Part shown: positions 45,901 through 57,942 of the stretch, piece by piece
Position numbering within the stretch: position 1 is the first letter of the stretch
Layout of the letters: every line of letters starts with the position of its first letter
NCBI GenBank assembly: GCA_012064385.1
Contig: QRDG01000062.1
Location: 482,976-546,975, forward strand
DNA length: 64,000 nt
Direction of reading: 5' to 3'
From: Puccinellia tenuiflora
Taxonomy: Eukaryota; Streptophyta; Magnoliopsida; Poales; Poaceae
Translations under genes and position numbers: made by a program
The notes under the pieces: generated by a model
Told to the model about the DNA's origin: nothing
What the model saw: only the letters and a program-made list of their open reading frames with translations
Database searches by the model: none

Positions 45901-46906
45901 ACGTGTACCGAGGATACGTGCACGCTCATACTTAGTCATATATTTTGATGTATTGCGTGGACGCGCAGTCTTCTCATGTTCCTTATCTTCACCGTCACCC
46001 CCTACCAGATCATCAGGGGCATCCTCATTGTTCTCAGGATCTTCTTCAACCCCTTCCTATTCAAGAGTAATAGACCAGTTAAGCTACAAGCTCTTCCTCT
46101 GAAGAGTAACAGCAGTATATGAAAATAGCAATGGATCTGCACCTCAATATCAGCTTCTGGAGGCTCGTCCTCATACCTGCGTAAGAAATGAGGAATTGTA
46201 ACTCAACGATTAATTCAGCGAAAATAATCTGTAATCTTTTGGTCTGTGCAATTAGACCTGTAGTGGCAAATAATGACGGTGGCATCCAGAAAAGGTAAAC
46301 TAGACCTACTAGTTAATCAAATTTTAACCACCAAATCACCAATCGAAGAACAAGATGAAACTCTTATCCCAAATAGAAGCAAGACCTTATAGGTCCTGCT
46401 AACTAAGATGGAGCCTGTGCAATTTGATTTACCGGTGACTCGAAACAATTCAGAGGCACACAAAGTTTCAAACCAGATGAGAAAACAAAGCCTACGGTAT
46501 TGTCCTCCAGGCGCTGCGAAAATTCTATTTAACAAACTGCTCCGAGTTGTTACTCAAGACAAAATATGCCTCATCAATTGAGAAACAAACGTGCCTCTTA
46601 CACGTGACAACCAGTGCGAATTCAACATCAACAGCTCGTGCTTTCGAAACCCAAGCAACCATACCCAGCACCAGTCGAATCAAAGAATTACTTCCACGCT
46701 GAGCGCCAAATCAACCATCCGGAACCAATTTCCATAGGCGCAAATGTTATCAAGAAACGAAGGGAACAGGTTCGTCCTAGCGAAGACGCTACCTCTCGGA
46801 AACCCTAGCCTCGAATCCGTGATCACACGAAACAAGTACGAGAGAGAGGGGGAGAGAAAAAGAGAGAGAACCCCAAGTCAACTTCATTGTAATCATCGTC
46901 CGCCAT
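42926..46906 (-). CDS. NRPB6: RPB6, shared RNA polymerase subunit, 6 exons
   Basis: Encodes the small omega-like subunit shared by nuclear RNA polymerases (Rpb6/ABC23 in Pol I, II, III; NRPB6 in plant Pol II, IV, V). Exons: 46906-46872, 46176-46143, 46056-45887, 45815-45764, 43153-43086, 42995-42926; 429 bp, 142 aa, matching the ~144 aa family length. The N-terminus is acidic ([27 protein letters not shown]). The conserved core is [59 protein letters not shown] and [10 protein letters not shown]. Every junction keeps frame. Intron 4 (45763-43154) has grown to 2.6 kb and holds a Helitron. Exon 1 is only 35 bp. It appears functional. Confidence 0.94.
43471..43646. repeat. 73 bp tandem duplication with a 22 bp inverted repeat, RPB6 intron 4
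   Basis: A 73 bp unit (43501-43573) is repeated at 43574-43646 with one or two changes. In addition, 43471-43492 and 43519-43540 are perfect inverted repeats of 22 bases, so the sequence can fold into a hairpin with a 26-base loop, and the return arm is present twice. It could be a duplicated MITE. Confidence 0.8.
43818..45305. mobile_element. Helitron in RPB6 intron 4
   Basis: Starts TCTCTACTATTAAATTGG after an A (43817). It ends with the hairpin ACCCGTTGCAACGCACGGGC, then ATTTTGCTAG at 45305, followed by T (45306), which is the Helitron 5'-TC...CTAG-3' structure with A/T host site. Length is 1488 bp. A GC-rich block (43940-44230) with three imperfect ~45 bp repeats may be captured coding sequence. 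No Rep/helicase is present, so it is non-autonomous. Confidence 0.85.
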
Positions 46907-46934
46907 GGCTGCCGCCGCCGAGCGCTCCGGTCGC

Positions 46935-46942
46935 TAGGGTTT
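46935..46942 (-). promoter_or_regulatory. Telo-box in RPB6 leader
   Basis: AAACCCTA on the minus strand, about 29 bases before the RPB6 start codon. Telo-boxes near the start are common in plant genes for translation and transcription machinery. Confidence 0.5.
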
Positions 46943-47145
46943 CGCCGCCTCGTGTGGGGGAAAATCGCGTCAGGGAGGACGGGGGGAAGTGGGGAGCAGA
47001 GGGACCTCAGAGACCCGCAGTCTAGACAAAAGAACGCCTCGGAAAAGGATCAAGACCTTCCTTCACGAGCACGAATCTTAATGCAGTGGTTAGGGCAAAA
47101 ACGGTGGCTGGGAAGATAACAATTTCGGTTAGCCTCCAAGCATTA

Positions 47146-48056
47146 GGGTGTGTTCGGTTTAAGAATCTGCTGGAACGGGATGGAATGGTTCCGCACCTGA
47201 GTAGTATTCTCGTGTTCGGTTTTAGCACAGAATGGAATCAACCCGTTCCTCAAAAGCGGATATTCGCTGAAGATGCGGAATCCACCCATCCGGCCGATTC
47301 GGCCGGACGAGGTGGAACGGAGCCTAATCACTCGGGGTGAAAAAAAGAGGACGCGCTCCTCCCGTCGCCCGCGTCCCTCACCTCCCGTCGCTCCCTCACC
47401 CGCGTACCTCGCCTCCCGTCGTTCTCCCTCACCGGTCAGCAGGCGCGGCGGCGCGAGAAACCGGCAGACACGACCACCACGGCGGGATCCAGGCGCCACC
47501 ACCAGCCGGCGCCACCACCACCAGCCATGCGGGATCCGCCGCCCTGCTGCTCACCACCGCCGCCCGGCCAGGCGAGCAGGGACCGAGCAGGAAGGGAGCA
47601 GGGGCGGAGCTAGGCGAGCAGCGGCCGGCCGGCGCGGCGATGGCCAGGCCGGAGCAAGGCGCGGCCGCGCCCGGAGCAGCGCCGATGGCCAAGCGAGCAG
47701 GGACGGAGCAAGGTGAGCAGCGGCCGGGCCGGAGCAAGGCGCGGCCGCGCCCGGGGCAGCGCCGGCGGCCAGGCGAGCTGGGGTCGGCGGCCATGCGAGC
47801 AACGCCGGCCCCAATCTGGCTCTCCACATCGATTTGGGAAAAATATAAGTCCTGCTCACTTCATTCCGTTCTCCAATTAATTGAATGTTTAACAAATTTA
47901 AGTCCTAATTAAACAAATAATACCATTCCATTCCGATTTCAATTCTCCAACCGAACACGAGGATGGAATCGTTCCATTACAATTTTTAGTACTAACCGAA
48001 CACGAGGATGGAACCGTTCCATTCCGTTCCATTGCGTTCTAAAACCGAACACACCC
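47146..48056. mobile_element. TIR transposon with internal tandem duplication
   Basis: Opens GGGTGTGTTCGGTTT and closes AAACCGAACACACCC, with GGAATGG-type subterminal motifs in both ends. It is flanked by TTA and TAA. Length is 911 bp. The interior (47330-47830) is very GC-rich and includes an approximately 85-90 bp unit repeated at about 47640-47722 and 47725-47790. It has no transposase. It separates the RPB6 promoter from the Harbinger element, starting 240 bp upstream of the RPB6 ATG. Long ORFs on both strands reflect base composition. Confidence 0.7.
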
Positions 48057-49987
48057 TAAGGGGTCGTCTAAATTGTGTCCGGCACTTTAATTGGAGGTCC
48101 CTTTGTGGGTGTTGTACTCTTGTCCGACACTTTTTTTTGCCCTTCCACATCGGCACCCACTAAACGAAATCTCTAAAGCAAAATTTTGATTCAAACATAC
48201 GGAAATAATTACATAGTTGGTACGGGTAAAAATCTAGTTATTACAACAATAAAGTATAAATCATCTATTATAAATTGTGCTTCAAACAAGGTCATCGCCC
48301 TCTCCGCCATGACGCTCCCACAAGTGCGCCACTAAATCATCCTGATGCATTACGAGAAAATCCGAGAAGTTTTGCGGCACGCCGGACACCACCGGTTCAA
48401 GTTGCCCCTGGCCATCAAACGGGTTCCGAACATAATGGTCATCTGGAAGCTGCTCCGACAAAATCACGGCTGGGTCGCGTTCACTCTCGATGATCATATC
48501 TATTATATATTAAAAGTACATGACGGGCTCACCAGAAAAAAGAGAAATAGTTTAGAAAATCCCACAATAATCAGAAACATCCGACCATCAATTTAAGTAT
48601 TTAGCAGATTTCAGCCGCTAGATTGTACAAAAAAAACTATCCACATTAAAGTTCGAAGAAATTACCCACCACTACCCTCCATAAGTTTTTCGTACCCCTT
48701 CAATATTGCATCTATCGAAGCATGGCTATAGACTCATGGAACGAAAATCAAACCTATATGGTCCTCACGCAGGCCGCCGCCGCCGTATTTGCAATGGTGC
48801 CGTCGACCTCCACCAAATCCACACACATCGGCAGCTCATGTTTCAATCTAGATTGCTTACATGTGTATTTCCTTTGATAACTCCACGCTAAAGCTAGGAA
48901 CCTGAACTCCCGATGCTTTGATCTATGCATCGTTCCAGGGGAAACAAGCAATCATGCATCCATCACCAAGAAAAAAGAAGAATACATGTGTGCTGCGTGC
49001 ATTGCCTTTGTTTCTCAGCGTCTTTGCCCGATCTGGAGGTGGAGGGATTCACCGTCTCTTCCGATCAGGCGGCGCCACCGGCGGCCACGATGTCAATTCG
49101 ATCATGGTCAGACGTTTACTTCCCCCTTGCCCAACTTCTTCTACCTAGCACCAAAATCGCTTTTTCCGTTTTCGGCCAACCTGGCTCTAGCCAAACCCTA
49201 GAAGTTGTGCCGTGTATGTTCGAAGCTTTCTGCTATCAGCCTGCTACTTCCCGTTCCCGTACAAGGCGACAAGTAGCTGCTGTCGACTGCCGTTTGCTTT
49301 TACATCCGATCTTTGAGTGAGCAGCATCAGGGCGCCATACAGATCCACATACGGCCCCATGCAAGCGACGGCAAAGCAGCTGGATTGATAATTAGGTGCA
49401 TAGCTTGCATGGTTACACAGGAGCAAACTGGATCGATGGAACGCCCACACCACCAACGTAATATATGATCAGGTACGTATTGATCATGGTTGTGCGCATA
49501 CACCAGTATTGATGCATGAAACGTCTCTGCTTGCTACTTTAGAATTAATTAATTAATTAGAGCATGAGAATTATTTTCAAGTGTAGGCTGTTTTTTTTCT
49601 TTTTTTTGAACTCGATGTAGGCTGTTTCATGCTATCCATTGTTGCGCCATCCCTAAAAAATTGTATTCACATAATAATTACTCTCATAAGTAAGAATTCC
49701 GTAAAACTCGCTACTTTAGATCGTTAGAGAAAATATTTGGAAATAGCTGGAGAAGTGGATGGGTATACATTTGTCACTAAAACCTATATTGGTTATATTA
49801 GAAAATGCTGCGAGGTGCTACTCTAGAAATCTATTATTATGTGTGGCAGTAATCAATATCTCTAGATAACATTTTGCAGGCATAACAAACATCTGAAATA
49901 AAATAGTATGGTAACAGATATTATTATTTAAATTGATGCTTTGTAGACACAGCCCATATCTCAAGTGGAACGTTTGGAGAACTTGAG

Positions 49988-50240
49988 AGAGCACATATTT
50001 AAGACATGGAAAATGAAAAAATGTAATATAGAACAATTGGAGTTGAAATAACATGTGTTCGAACATAGATAGATACACCATAGTTGCCATCAAGAAAAGA
50101 GGTGCATGTTATTATCAACCGGAGGGAGCACACATTTTAAGAGTGATAGAGAAAAAAAATAGACATTTGGAGTTAAAGTAAAATGTGTTAGAATATAAAT
50201 AGATGGACCATAGTTGTCTTGAATAACAAAGGCGCATGTT
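49988..50240. repeat. Diverged tandem duplication inside the Helitron
   Basis: Two units of about 115-125 bases (49988-50110 and 50127-50240) share GAGCACA, GGAGTT, ATGTGTT, AACATAGATAGAT/AATATAAATAGAT, ACCATAGTTG and GGTGCATGTT/GGCGCATGTT in order. No coding frame. Confidence 0.6.
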
Positions 50241-52680
50241 CTGCATCTTAGCAACAAATAGCAACGACAAAATTATTTTTGTTATAATTTGGATTTATAT
50301 ATTGTTGGGAGCTTACTCACAAAATGATTATCAAAGAATAAATATGTAGCCAATGCTTAAGCAACAAATATTATACTATAGAAACAATTCAGTCGCTCTA
50401 GATTCCAAATGCTTACCTGATATTTGGTATACAAAATGTTTCAGCAACATCATTCGGAACTGTACGCAATTCCATGTATAGATAATGCGGCGGTCGAGCC
50501 ATGCAACATATATGTACAAGTCAATAGAAAAGTCACTGATAACAAAATTAATTGTATTTGTTGATCGACCATCGCCTATTATGTTGGTATCCGGAGTGAT
50601 GTTGTCCATAACGATTTGCGTGTGCTCGGTTTGAAAAACGAAACATGTGAGTGAACTGATGTTGGTAGTTTATAAAAGCAAGCACATGGAATTGATCATC
50701 TCACGTGCACACCAATAGCAAGCTCGATATATTCCTTACTTTGGATATATTGGATCCAGTTAGTTATGCGCACTTAAATAATATATCTACGTATACGTGA
50801 TCCATACTACTTATGTATAGTGATGTAGTGCCGGACACGTACCCCACATCTGTTCGCCAAAATAATTATTTCATCCTGATCCTGGCAAGATGCATGAGTC
50901 GGAGAGGACAGATAGCGATATCATCCTGGCAAGATGCATGGGTCAGAGAGGACGGATTCATAGCTCACAAAGCTCAGGTACACGTATGCTCCTTTGATTA
51001 ATAAAAGGATATGATCCCCTTGCTCTGATGTGTGTACATGTCGTCATGGACCAATCCGTGACTTATCCCAATTAAGTCCATCGATCGACGATTGATGAAT
51101 TAGGAGCTTAGCACATGTCCTAGCCATGTGATGCAATAGCCTCATGCCAAGCAGTGACATCGTAGTCACTTGGTCTTAATTGTCAATTTGCCAATGCACC
51201 TGCAGACACAACTAGGAAACGTTTAGCACATGGGGATAGAGTCGTATTTAATTTGGCAAGTAATTTATGATGTTAGCATATCTGCCTAGGTGCATATTGT
51301 GTACCAATTGTATTCTCCTCTAATATTTTTCATGCACATACATGTGAATTTAGTTACGGTAATCTCAAGATTATTGATATTTATTATAATTTAATTAGGG
51401 TCTCGATTCAATTTCATGCATACAAATAGACAATGTTTTTTATGTACAAAAAATGAAACACCCCTTATCTTGAAGGTGATGTTGGTCCACGAGAATATTT
51501 GTGCCCTGAAGCAGGGTGATGGGTTCAAATAGACATAATTTTAGAAAATTGGGTTTTAATGTGTAACTCAACTAATCTCTATTCATATAACTATGCGCTC
51601 AATTCAAATTTGAGGGAACATAGAGTAGAATATATGAACAACCATAGTTATTCCAGTTTGATAGCACTACGTTCACATGGACATGTATTTATAACAGGAG
51701 ATAGTGTAATTTTGAGTTAATCAAGTGTGGATAATTTTAGAAAAAAGAAGAATTAGGGGTGCGTGCGTACTTGAGGATATCATTTCACAACATAGGCTTC
51801 AGATCCCCGCCGTCTAGAAATGTATGATGCGTAAAGTCCGTGTATACAAAGTTTGACTTCTAATATGTGTAGAAGTACATGAATTGTTCATGTAAGCATA
51901 ATGCTGTTGTGTTTATCTTCTATAAAAAAGTATCCAGAAATGAGTAGTCGTTGACGTGCAAACGAGATAAACCAGTCGGATTCTTGCGTTTGAATTTTTG
52001 TTTGCTATGTAGGTACACTAGATAAAGGCATGCACATTCTGGAAAATTTAGGATTTCTCAAAATAATCGGAACTATGTTATCATTCGGTTAGGGGATTCA
52101 TTCAGTCTGATGCATAGAAAGTAAGTGATATTTTATCTCTCAGAAAAAAACGTATGTTATCACAAACCTGCTTTTTAGTCTCCCACAAATTTATCATAAA
52201 AAGGTCTATGGCTTCAAATACATACAGTTCTATTTGCAGATTCTATTTTGTTTTGTATCTGTAGTCACATTTCCTTTTAAATTTCCATTGTAAGTATGCA
52301 CACCGTCGATGGGGAGTCAGTGAGACTATGGGGGTGCCGTAAAATTTGTTTCACAAGAACAAGATACAAATTCCAACATCCTTTAGAATTACACCCCCGT
52401 CGATGGGTAGTCAATGAGACTAGAAACAAATAAAACTCCTCTTACTGTGTGTATCTCAGCTACTACTGATTCATATCATTTTCTGCATAAATAAAACCGA
52501 ACGAGAGAACATCCAATCAAGGTTGGAATGACAAACATTCGAAATAAAATACATTTAACTCAATAGTAGGACATATATTCCAACATGCTCTTTTTAAGTA
52601 GATTTATTCACTGATACGTCGGACACTATATTTGTTGATAGAGAAAACGACATTTTATTTACTAATATAGCAGACAAGTA

Positions 52681-52775
52681 CTCTCTCCGATCTGTTTGTA
52701 AGTGTCGGAAGAAAACAACATGGTATGTATAACTCATACGCACATCTTCAGACTGTTTTTTCGGATCAGAGGGAG
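52681..52775. mobile_element. Stowaway MITE inside the Helitron
   Basis: Opens CTCTCTCCGATCTGTTTGTA and closes TTCGGATCAGAGGGAG, between TA dinucleotides at 52679-52680 and 52776-52777; 95 bp. The Helitron therefore either carried it or received it after insertion. Confidence 0.7.
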
Positions 52776-55700
52776 TATCTCTTTATGCTCTCTCGGTTAT
52801 TTTATGATACATAATCCTTTAGATCCCCATAAGTGTTCTATTCTCACGCGAATAGCTAAGATGCATTAAGTTCAACACCACCTCCTTCAAATATATTATT
52901 TAATTGGATTAAATCACCTATAGTGACTCATCAGCAATGATGAACTACCTAGAAGGATAAAAAAAAGCAACAGATTAGTGTGTGTTACTACATTATAAAT
53001 AAAAAAATGAATATATACATCAAAGATCAACTCACGAAAATTTGCATTAATAAAATATACATAGCTTTTCTCGATTCAACGAAATTTTTATTTGCGTCTT
53101 AATCAAATTTTCATTTTCTTATTTGGTACATACTTTGTTGACATAAAAGTGTGCTCTGATAATCTAGAAAGTAAAAGGTGTAATATTCTGAATGAGATGT
53201 CTTATATTTATGACTTGAAATTTTTATACGCAATGTGATATGTTCTGCAGGTAACAAACCTTCGTTCCTTTTTATTTGAGGGTCTAGAAGATTTCTACGG
53301 ATCTTTTCTCAGTTTTGTGCACATGAATTGAAATTTGTGTTCTCTCATTTTTAGTGTAAATTCGATTGCATCCAATTTGATATATTTGCTGGTGGTGGGC
53401 TAGCAGCTCCCTCGGCCCTTGGTACAAGTTCATTTTTAGTGAGATTCACTTAGATCTGATGCAATTATTCTTTAGAGTCTTTGAATTGTTGCATGGTAGT
53501 TACTTCTTCTTATTTAATATTGATTGAGCTTCTATATTCCTATAAACTTTCTGTTAGTACAGAATTGATTATGTCATGCTGCTACGGAAGTAACATGCAT
53601 GATCTAGCAGATGTATCCGTTTTTGAGTTACATATTACATTTTAGCATATTATAACGTACTAGGGATTATACATAATAAAGGTCATATCAATTTTGTTTT
53701 GGTTTTCCCTGAATATTGCTCAGTCACTACATTCAATTTATTTATTGCGTATTACATTTTAGCATTTTAATATTTATTTGCAATGAGTGTTTTCGTCAAT
53801 TTTCGCCTTTATATTAGGTACTATTACAAATAATCTTTCAAAAAAGGCACTATTGCAAAATAGACTTTCTTGGTACGAAATAAGGGATTTCTGTAGCCAC
53901 ACGGATGGTGACATCAGCATATATGATCAGAATCGAACTTGGACCGGTAAGGCTTTTACATGCCAGTTGACTGACAAATAGTTTTGAGAAAACAAAGATC
54001 TTAACATGAAATGTAAAGAAACAGTGTAGTGTATGCTAAGAGGTGAATTTTGGCTGGCTACAATAATAAAAAAGTTTAACTTCTGATTACCCTTGCGTTG
54101 ACTATGTAATTCTTATTTTTCTGAAGGTCTACATAAATGTCAATTGTAAATAAATATTAAAATTAACTCTTACTTTCATTAGGAGTGTATATTTCTCTAA
54201 TAAGTTAATGACTAAGTGGCTGCCCGCGCATTTGCGCGGGCCACTTTGCTAGTTGTGCATAATAACACAAGCTTTCATGATCTCCGACATTTGTTCTACC
54301 GTGCATGATAGAGAAGGATATCTGATGACCGCAAACTAGGGTTGAAGCACACCGAATGCTCGCTCCACATCTTTATGATCACTCTCTTGTCTCTTTGAAA
54401 AATATTTCTTTGCTGGAGGAACAGGGTTGCGAATGGTCTTCACAAATTTAGAATATGTTGGATAGATACCATCCGCTAGGTAGTATCCCTTGTTATACTA
54501 ATGACCGTTGATCTCAAAGTTACACTCTGGAGCTTGACCATTCGCAAGTCAGAAAAAAGACTGTAGAACGTTGCAACACATTGATATCGTTGTGAGCATT
54601 GGCCATACCAAATAAAGCAGGCCAAATCCACGTATCATAGTCAGCCACCGCTTCAAGTACTACATTGCATGCTCCAAGATGTCCTCCTTTATACATCCCC
54701 TGCAAAGCGTATGGACAATTCTTCCACTTCCAATGCATGCAATCGATGCTCCCAAGCATCCCTGGAAAACCTCTCGCTTCAGCTACTGCCATGAGCCGAG
54801 CAGTGGCTTGAGCATCTGGTTCTCTTAGTAGGTGGGTCCAAACACCACATTCACTGCCTTGCAAAACCTGTAAGTGGCTTCAGTGGTTGTCAACTCAGAC
54901 ATACGGTAGTAGTCGACCACAGAATCTACAGGAGCCCCATATGCAAGACACCGTAAAGCAACAGGGAATTTCTGAATAGATGAGAATCCAAGAAGTCTGG
55001 TGCATTCGCTCTTTAGCTCAAAGTACTCATCATATTCTCGTACACCATGCACAATGTTAATGAACAAACCCTTCTGCATCCTTAAGCGATGGCGAAAAGC
55101 AACCTCATCGTTTGTCGGCTCGCGCGCAAAATAATCATTGAACAACAGAATATGTCCCGTCGCCCGCTACCGGTTCGTGTTGGTCTTCTTTCCAGGCCTA
55201 GAACCTCCGCGTTTGGGTTGGGCTTCCTCCTCCACTGCCACCATAAGAATGCAGATGACCTCTTAATTCTCCTGATCATCCAGTTCAAGTGCGCTTATCT
55301 CTTCCGTCATTTGGTGAAACATCATTTCATCGTCGGCGTCCATAGCCTAGTCAAGCACCAAAACATCAGAAATCATGAAAGAATGGGTTGTTGGAAAACA
55401 GCCGAACACCTTGCGGGCGGGAGGGAGGGACTCACTGGTCGCGCCGGTAGGGAAGAGTTTGCGCCGTGGAAGAAAGAAGGCCAGCCTTTCCAGGGAGCAG
55501 CGGCGTCGAGTGTGGCGGTTGGGGACGACAAGCAGCGGTGGAGATGGGAGCGGCGGAGATGGCTACGACGAGGGTGGCAGCGGTAGCATGAATCGTCGGG
55601 CAGGAAATACAGTATGGAGGGGTGTAAGCACAAATGACTGCCAGTTCGTTTCGTGTGGATGACAAGCGGGCCATACCTATCGGAGGCGTGGGCCGGACAG

Positions 55701-55785
55701 TGTCCGGCACCGCCAAGCCAGCCCCCAAAGTTCGAGGCCCGGTTGGCGGTGTCGAACTGGGTTTGGGCTGTACAAAGGCTTTAGG

Positions 55786-57852
55786 TGAAGGGGTTCGGTA
55801 GAAGAACATAAAATTTATATCTAACGCAACGCCAACTGCCAGGATCTATCTATTAGTAATGCGGTAACGGGACGGTTACGACAACATACCTCTTGTAGAC
55901 CGAAAATGTTTAACATTCAAAGGAACGTGGATGATGTAGTCGAACACGAAGCCGACCTCAAGGTTGTGATGATCCCGGTGCGACAACTGGTGCCACAAGT
56001 GGCAGCACCCCCGAGTACTTGCACACATACGACGCTTCACGACGACTCCCCGTCCCTCCGATCCAGCTGAGGTTGCGGAAGTAGATTTTATGGCGGAATT
56101 CCCGCAGCACAACGGCGTGTAGCGGGGAAGATGTCTCTCCCATACGCAGCCCTTAGTTGGGGCCGCGGGCTACGAGAGAGGTGGAGAGGAGCGTGGAATG
56201 GAAAACCTCGACGGTCGGGATTTATTGGATTTTCTATTAATTAAATCCCTCCAGGTGGCACCCCTTTATATAGGTGGAAGGGGGCACCCCTCCTCCTTAG
56301 CTCCCCCATGTGGGACTAAAGGAAAAAGTGGGAGGGAGGTGGCCGGCCGGCCACCCCCTTGGCCGACTCGGCCATGGGCCCAAAGTGGCCCATGTGCCCC
56401 TCCCTTGCTCCCTTGGGTTGCCTCCTTCCGGAGGTGGCCCATTAAGGTGGGTTGCCCCCATAAATTCGAAATTAAAACATTTTTAATTAATAAATAAATA
56501 TTAAATCAATATATAATTAATTAATATATTTACTTATTATTTAATTTATTTAATATAATATATAAATATTTAATTCACCAATTAGTATACTTATACATTA
56601 TCGAATTTATTTTAAATCAATATATGAATATATATATAATTCACCAATTAATATATTCACATATTATTTATTTTCCTGTGACTCCGAAACTCATTTCGAA
56701 TCACCCCGAACATCCTTCGGACCCTCCCGGAACTTTTCCGGTTCTCTCTCCTCTTTCCTTCGGTAATCCCGATACATCCAAAACGATATCTAGCGTTGTC
56801 AAGCCCTTAAGTGTGTTACCCTACGGTTCGGGAACACTCCATACATGATTGAGACTTCTCTCCGATCAATGATCATCAGCGAGACACCTGGATGCCCATA
56901 ATGACCCCTGTGCATTCCACGAATAATTGTCGTCGAACCATAAACAGAGTCTCATTCCTTTTGTTTCTGCGATACTGACTTATCCGAGATCTGATCATTC
57001 AGCATCGCGATGCCTAGTTCTTGCCCTACGGTTTGGGAACACTCCAGACATGATTGAGACTCCTCTCCGATCAATGATCATACGCGGGACCTGGATGCCC
57101 ATAATGACACCTGTGCATTCCACTAATAACTGTCGTCGAACCATAAACATAGAGTCTCGTTCCTTTTGTTTCTGCGATACTGACTTACCCGAGATCTGAT
57201 CATTCAGCATCGCCATGCGTAGTTCAATCTCGTTACCGGCAAGTGCTACTTAACTCGTTCCCGTGATATTTCATCCCCATGACCTAGTCATACGTTGCGC
57301 AACTTTATTGGATGAAACCTCACCGAGTGGGCCCAGAGTATCTTTTCGTTCACACGGAAAAACAAATCCTGATCTCGATACATATGCCTCAACATATCAC
57401 TTTCGCATACCTGAGCAACACCTTTATGATCACCCTGTTACGGTGTGACGGTTGATGCAGTCAAGGCATCCTCTGGTGATAGTGATTAAATATTATCTCA
57501 CGGTCTAAGGAATAAGTTACTATGTTTTCTAATTATTACATCGGTGAACTTCTTGAGTTGATCATGTTGTAATAATTACTATTGGGTAAGTCCATCATCT
57601 CATCCTCATCATGAAATGACCTCATTGTCAATTGACATAAATGCCCATGATCACGAAACCTCAATCATCAGTTGACCAATGAACTAGTGTATCCTTATAC
57701 CCACTAGGGACATTGATTTGTTTATATACCACACGTGTATTAACGTTTCCTTTTAATACAGTTATAGCATGGTACAAAACTTATTATAAACTTTAATGAG
57801 ATATTATAATGAACCCTTTATTTATTTGCCTCTAGGGCATATCTCCAACATT
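55786..57852 (-). mobile_element. BARE/WIS/Angela-like Copia solo LTR
   Basis: On the minus strand it opens TGTTGGAGATATGCCCTAGA (ending at plus 57852), the hallmark start of BARE-1/WIS/Angela LTRs, and closes CCTTCA at 55786. TTAGG flanks it at 55781-55785 and 57853-57857, so both ends are exact. Length is 2067 bp, without internal coding region. It lies in the right subterminal region of the Harbinger element. An AT-rich section spans 56470-56660. Confidence 0.9.
56819..57228. repeat. 205 bp tandem duplication in the solo LTR
   Basis: The segment beginning CCCTACGGTTCGGGAACACT at 56819 recurs at 57024 (CCCTACGGTTTGGGAACACT). The copies stay aligned to about 57228 with scattered substitutions and small indels. 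It is an internal duplication of this LTR copy or subfamily. Confidence 0.8.
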
Positions 57853-57942
57853 AGGAGCCCCCGGTGTGGCCGATTTTTCTGTCCGGCACCCCAAAAGGCC
57901 TTTAGGGGGCCTTTTAGGACCCCCATGGTGGAGATGCTCTTA

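Larger units (their letters stand above)
48499..54252. mobile_element. Helitron, 5.75 kb, inserted in transposase gene
   Basis: Begins TCTATTATATATTAAAAGTA after A48498. It ends with hairpin CCCGCGCATTTGCGCGGG, then CCACTTTGCTAG at 54252, before T54253. Taking it out joins the transposase codons on both sides in frame, which fixes both ends to the base. No Rep/helicase ORF is visible in 5.75 kb, so it is non-autonomous. 48700-49320 is gene-like in composition and may be captured host sequence. 49320-54200 is AT-rich with no recognisable genes apart from a Stowaway (52681-52775) and minor repeats. Confidence 0.92.
48282..55343 (-). pseudogene. Harbinger (HARBI1/ALP1-like) transposase, split by Helitron
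   Basis: Starts at ATG 55343 (MDADDEMMFHQM). The DDE nuclease domain includes GMLGSIDCMHWKWKNCP with the first catalytic Asp at codon 54744-54742, AHNDINVLQRS with the second, and DVERAFGVLQ with the Glu. The reading frame enters the Helitron at 54253 after a conserved I-M-H-N motif and resumes at 48498, ending at 48282 with DFLVMHQDDLVAHLWE. Stops occur at 55265-55263, 55169-55167, 54500-54498 and 54338-54336, with frame changes near 54835 and 54535. It is clearly inactive. Confidence 0.88.
48060..57939 (-). mobile_element. PIF/Harbinger DNA transposon, decayed and nested
   Basis: The element carries a minus-strand transposase gene (48282-55343). The right end at 57939 reads GGTGGAGATGCTC followed by TTA (57940-57942), matching the TTA/TAA target choice of PIF/Harbinger. 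Subterminal sequence with GTCCGGCAC occurs at both ends (48080s and 57875s). The left terminal repeat is not found and was probably lost where the 47146-48056 element abuts. A Helitron (48499-54252) and a solo LTR (55786-57852) are inserted in it; without these it would be about 2.1 kb. Confidence 0.7.

Noticed and set aside
47273..47912. ORFs of 114-191 codons on both strands
   Set aside because: They arise from a GC-rich duplicated core of a small TIR transposon.
48270..48600. Plus-strand ORFs over the left part of the transposase gene
   Set aside because: They are antisense to the conserved C-terminal end of the Harbinger transposase.
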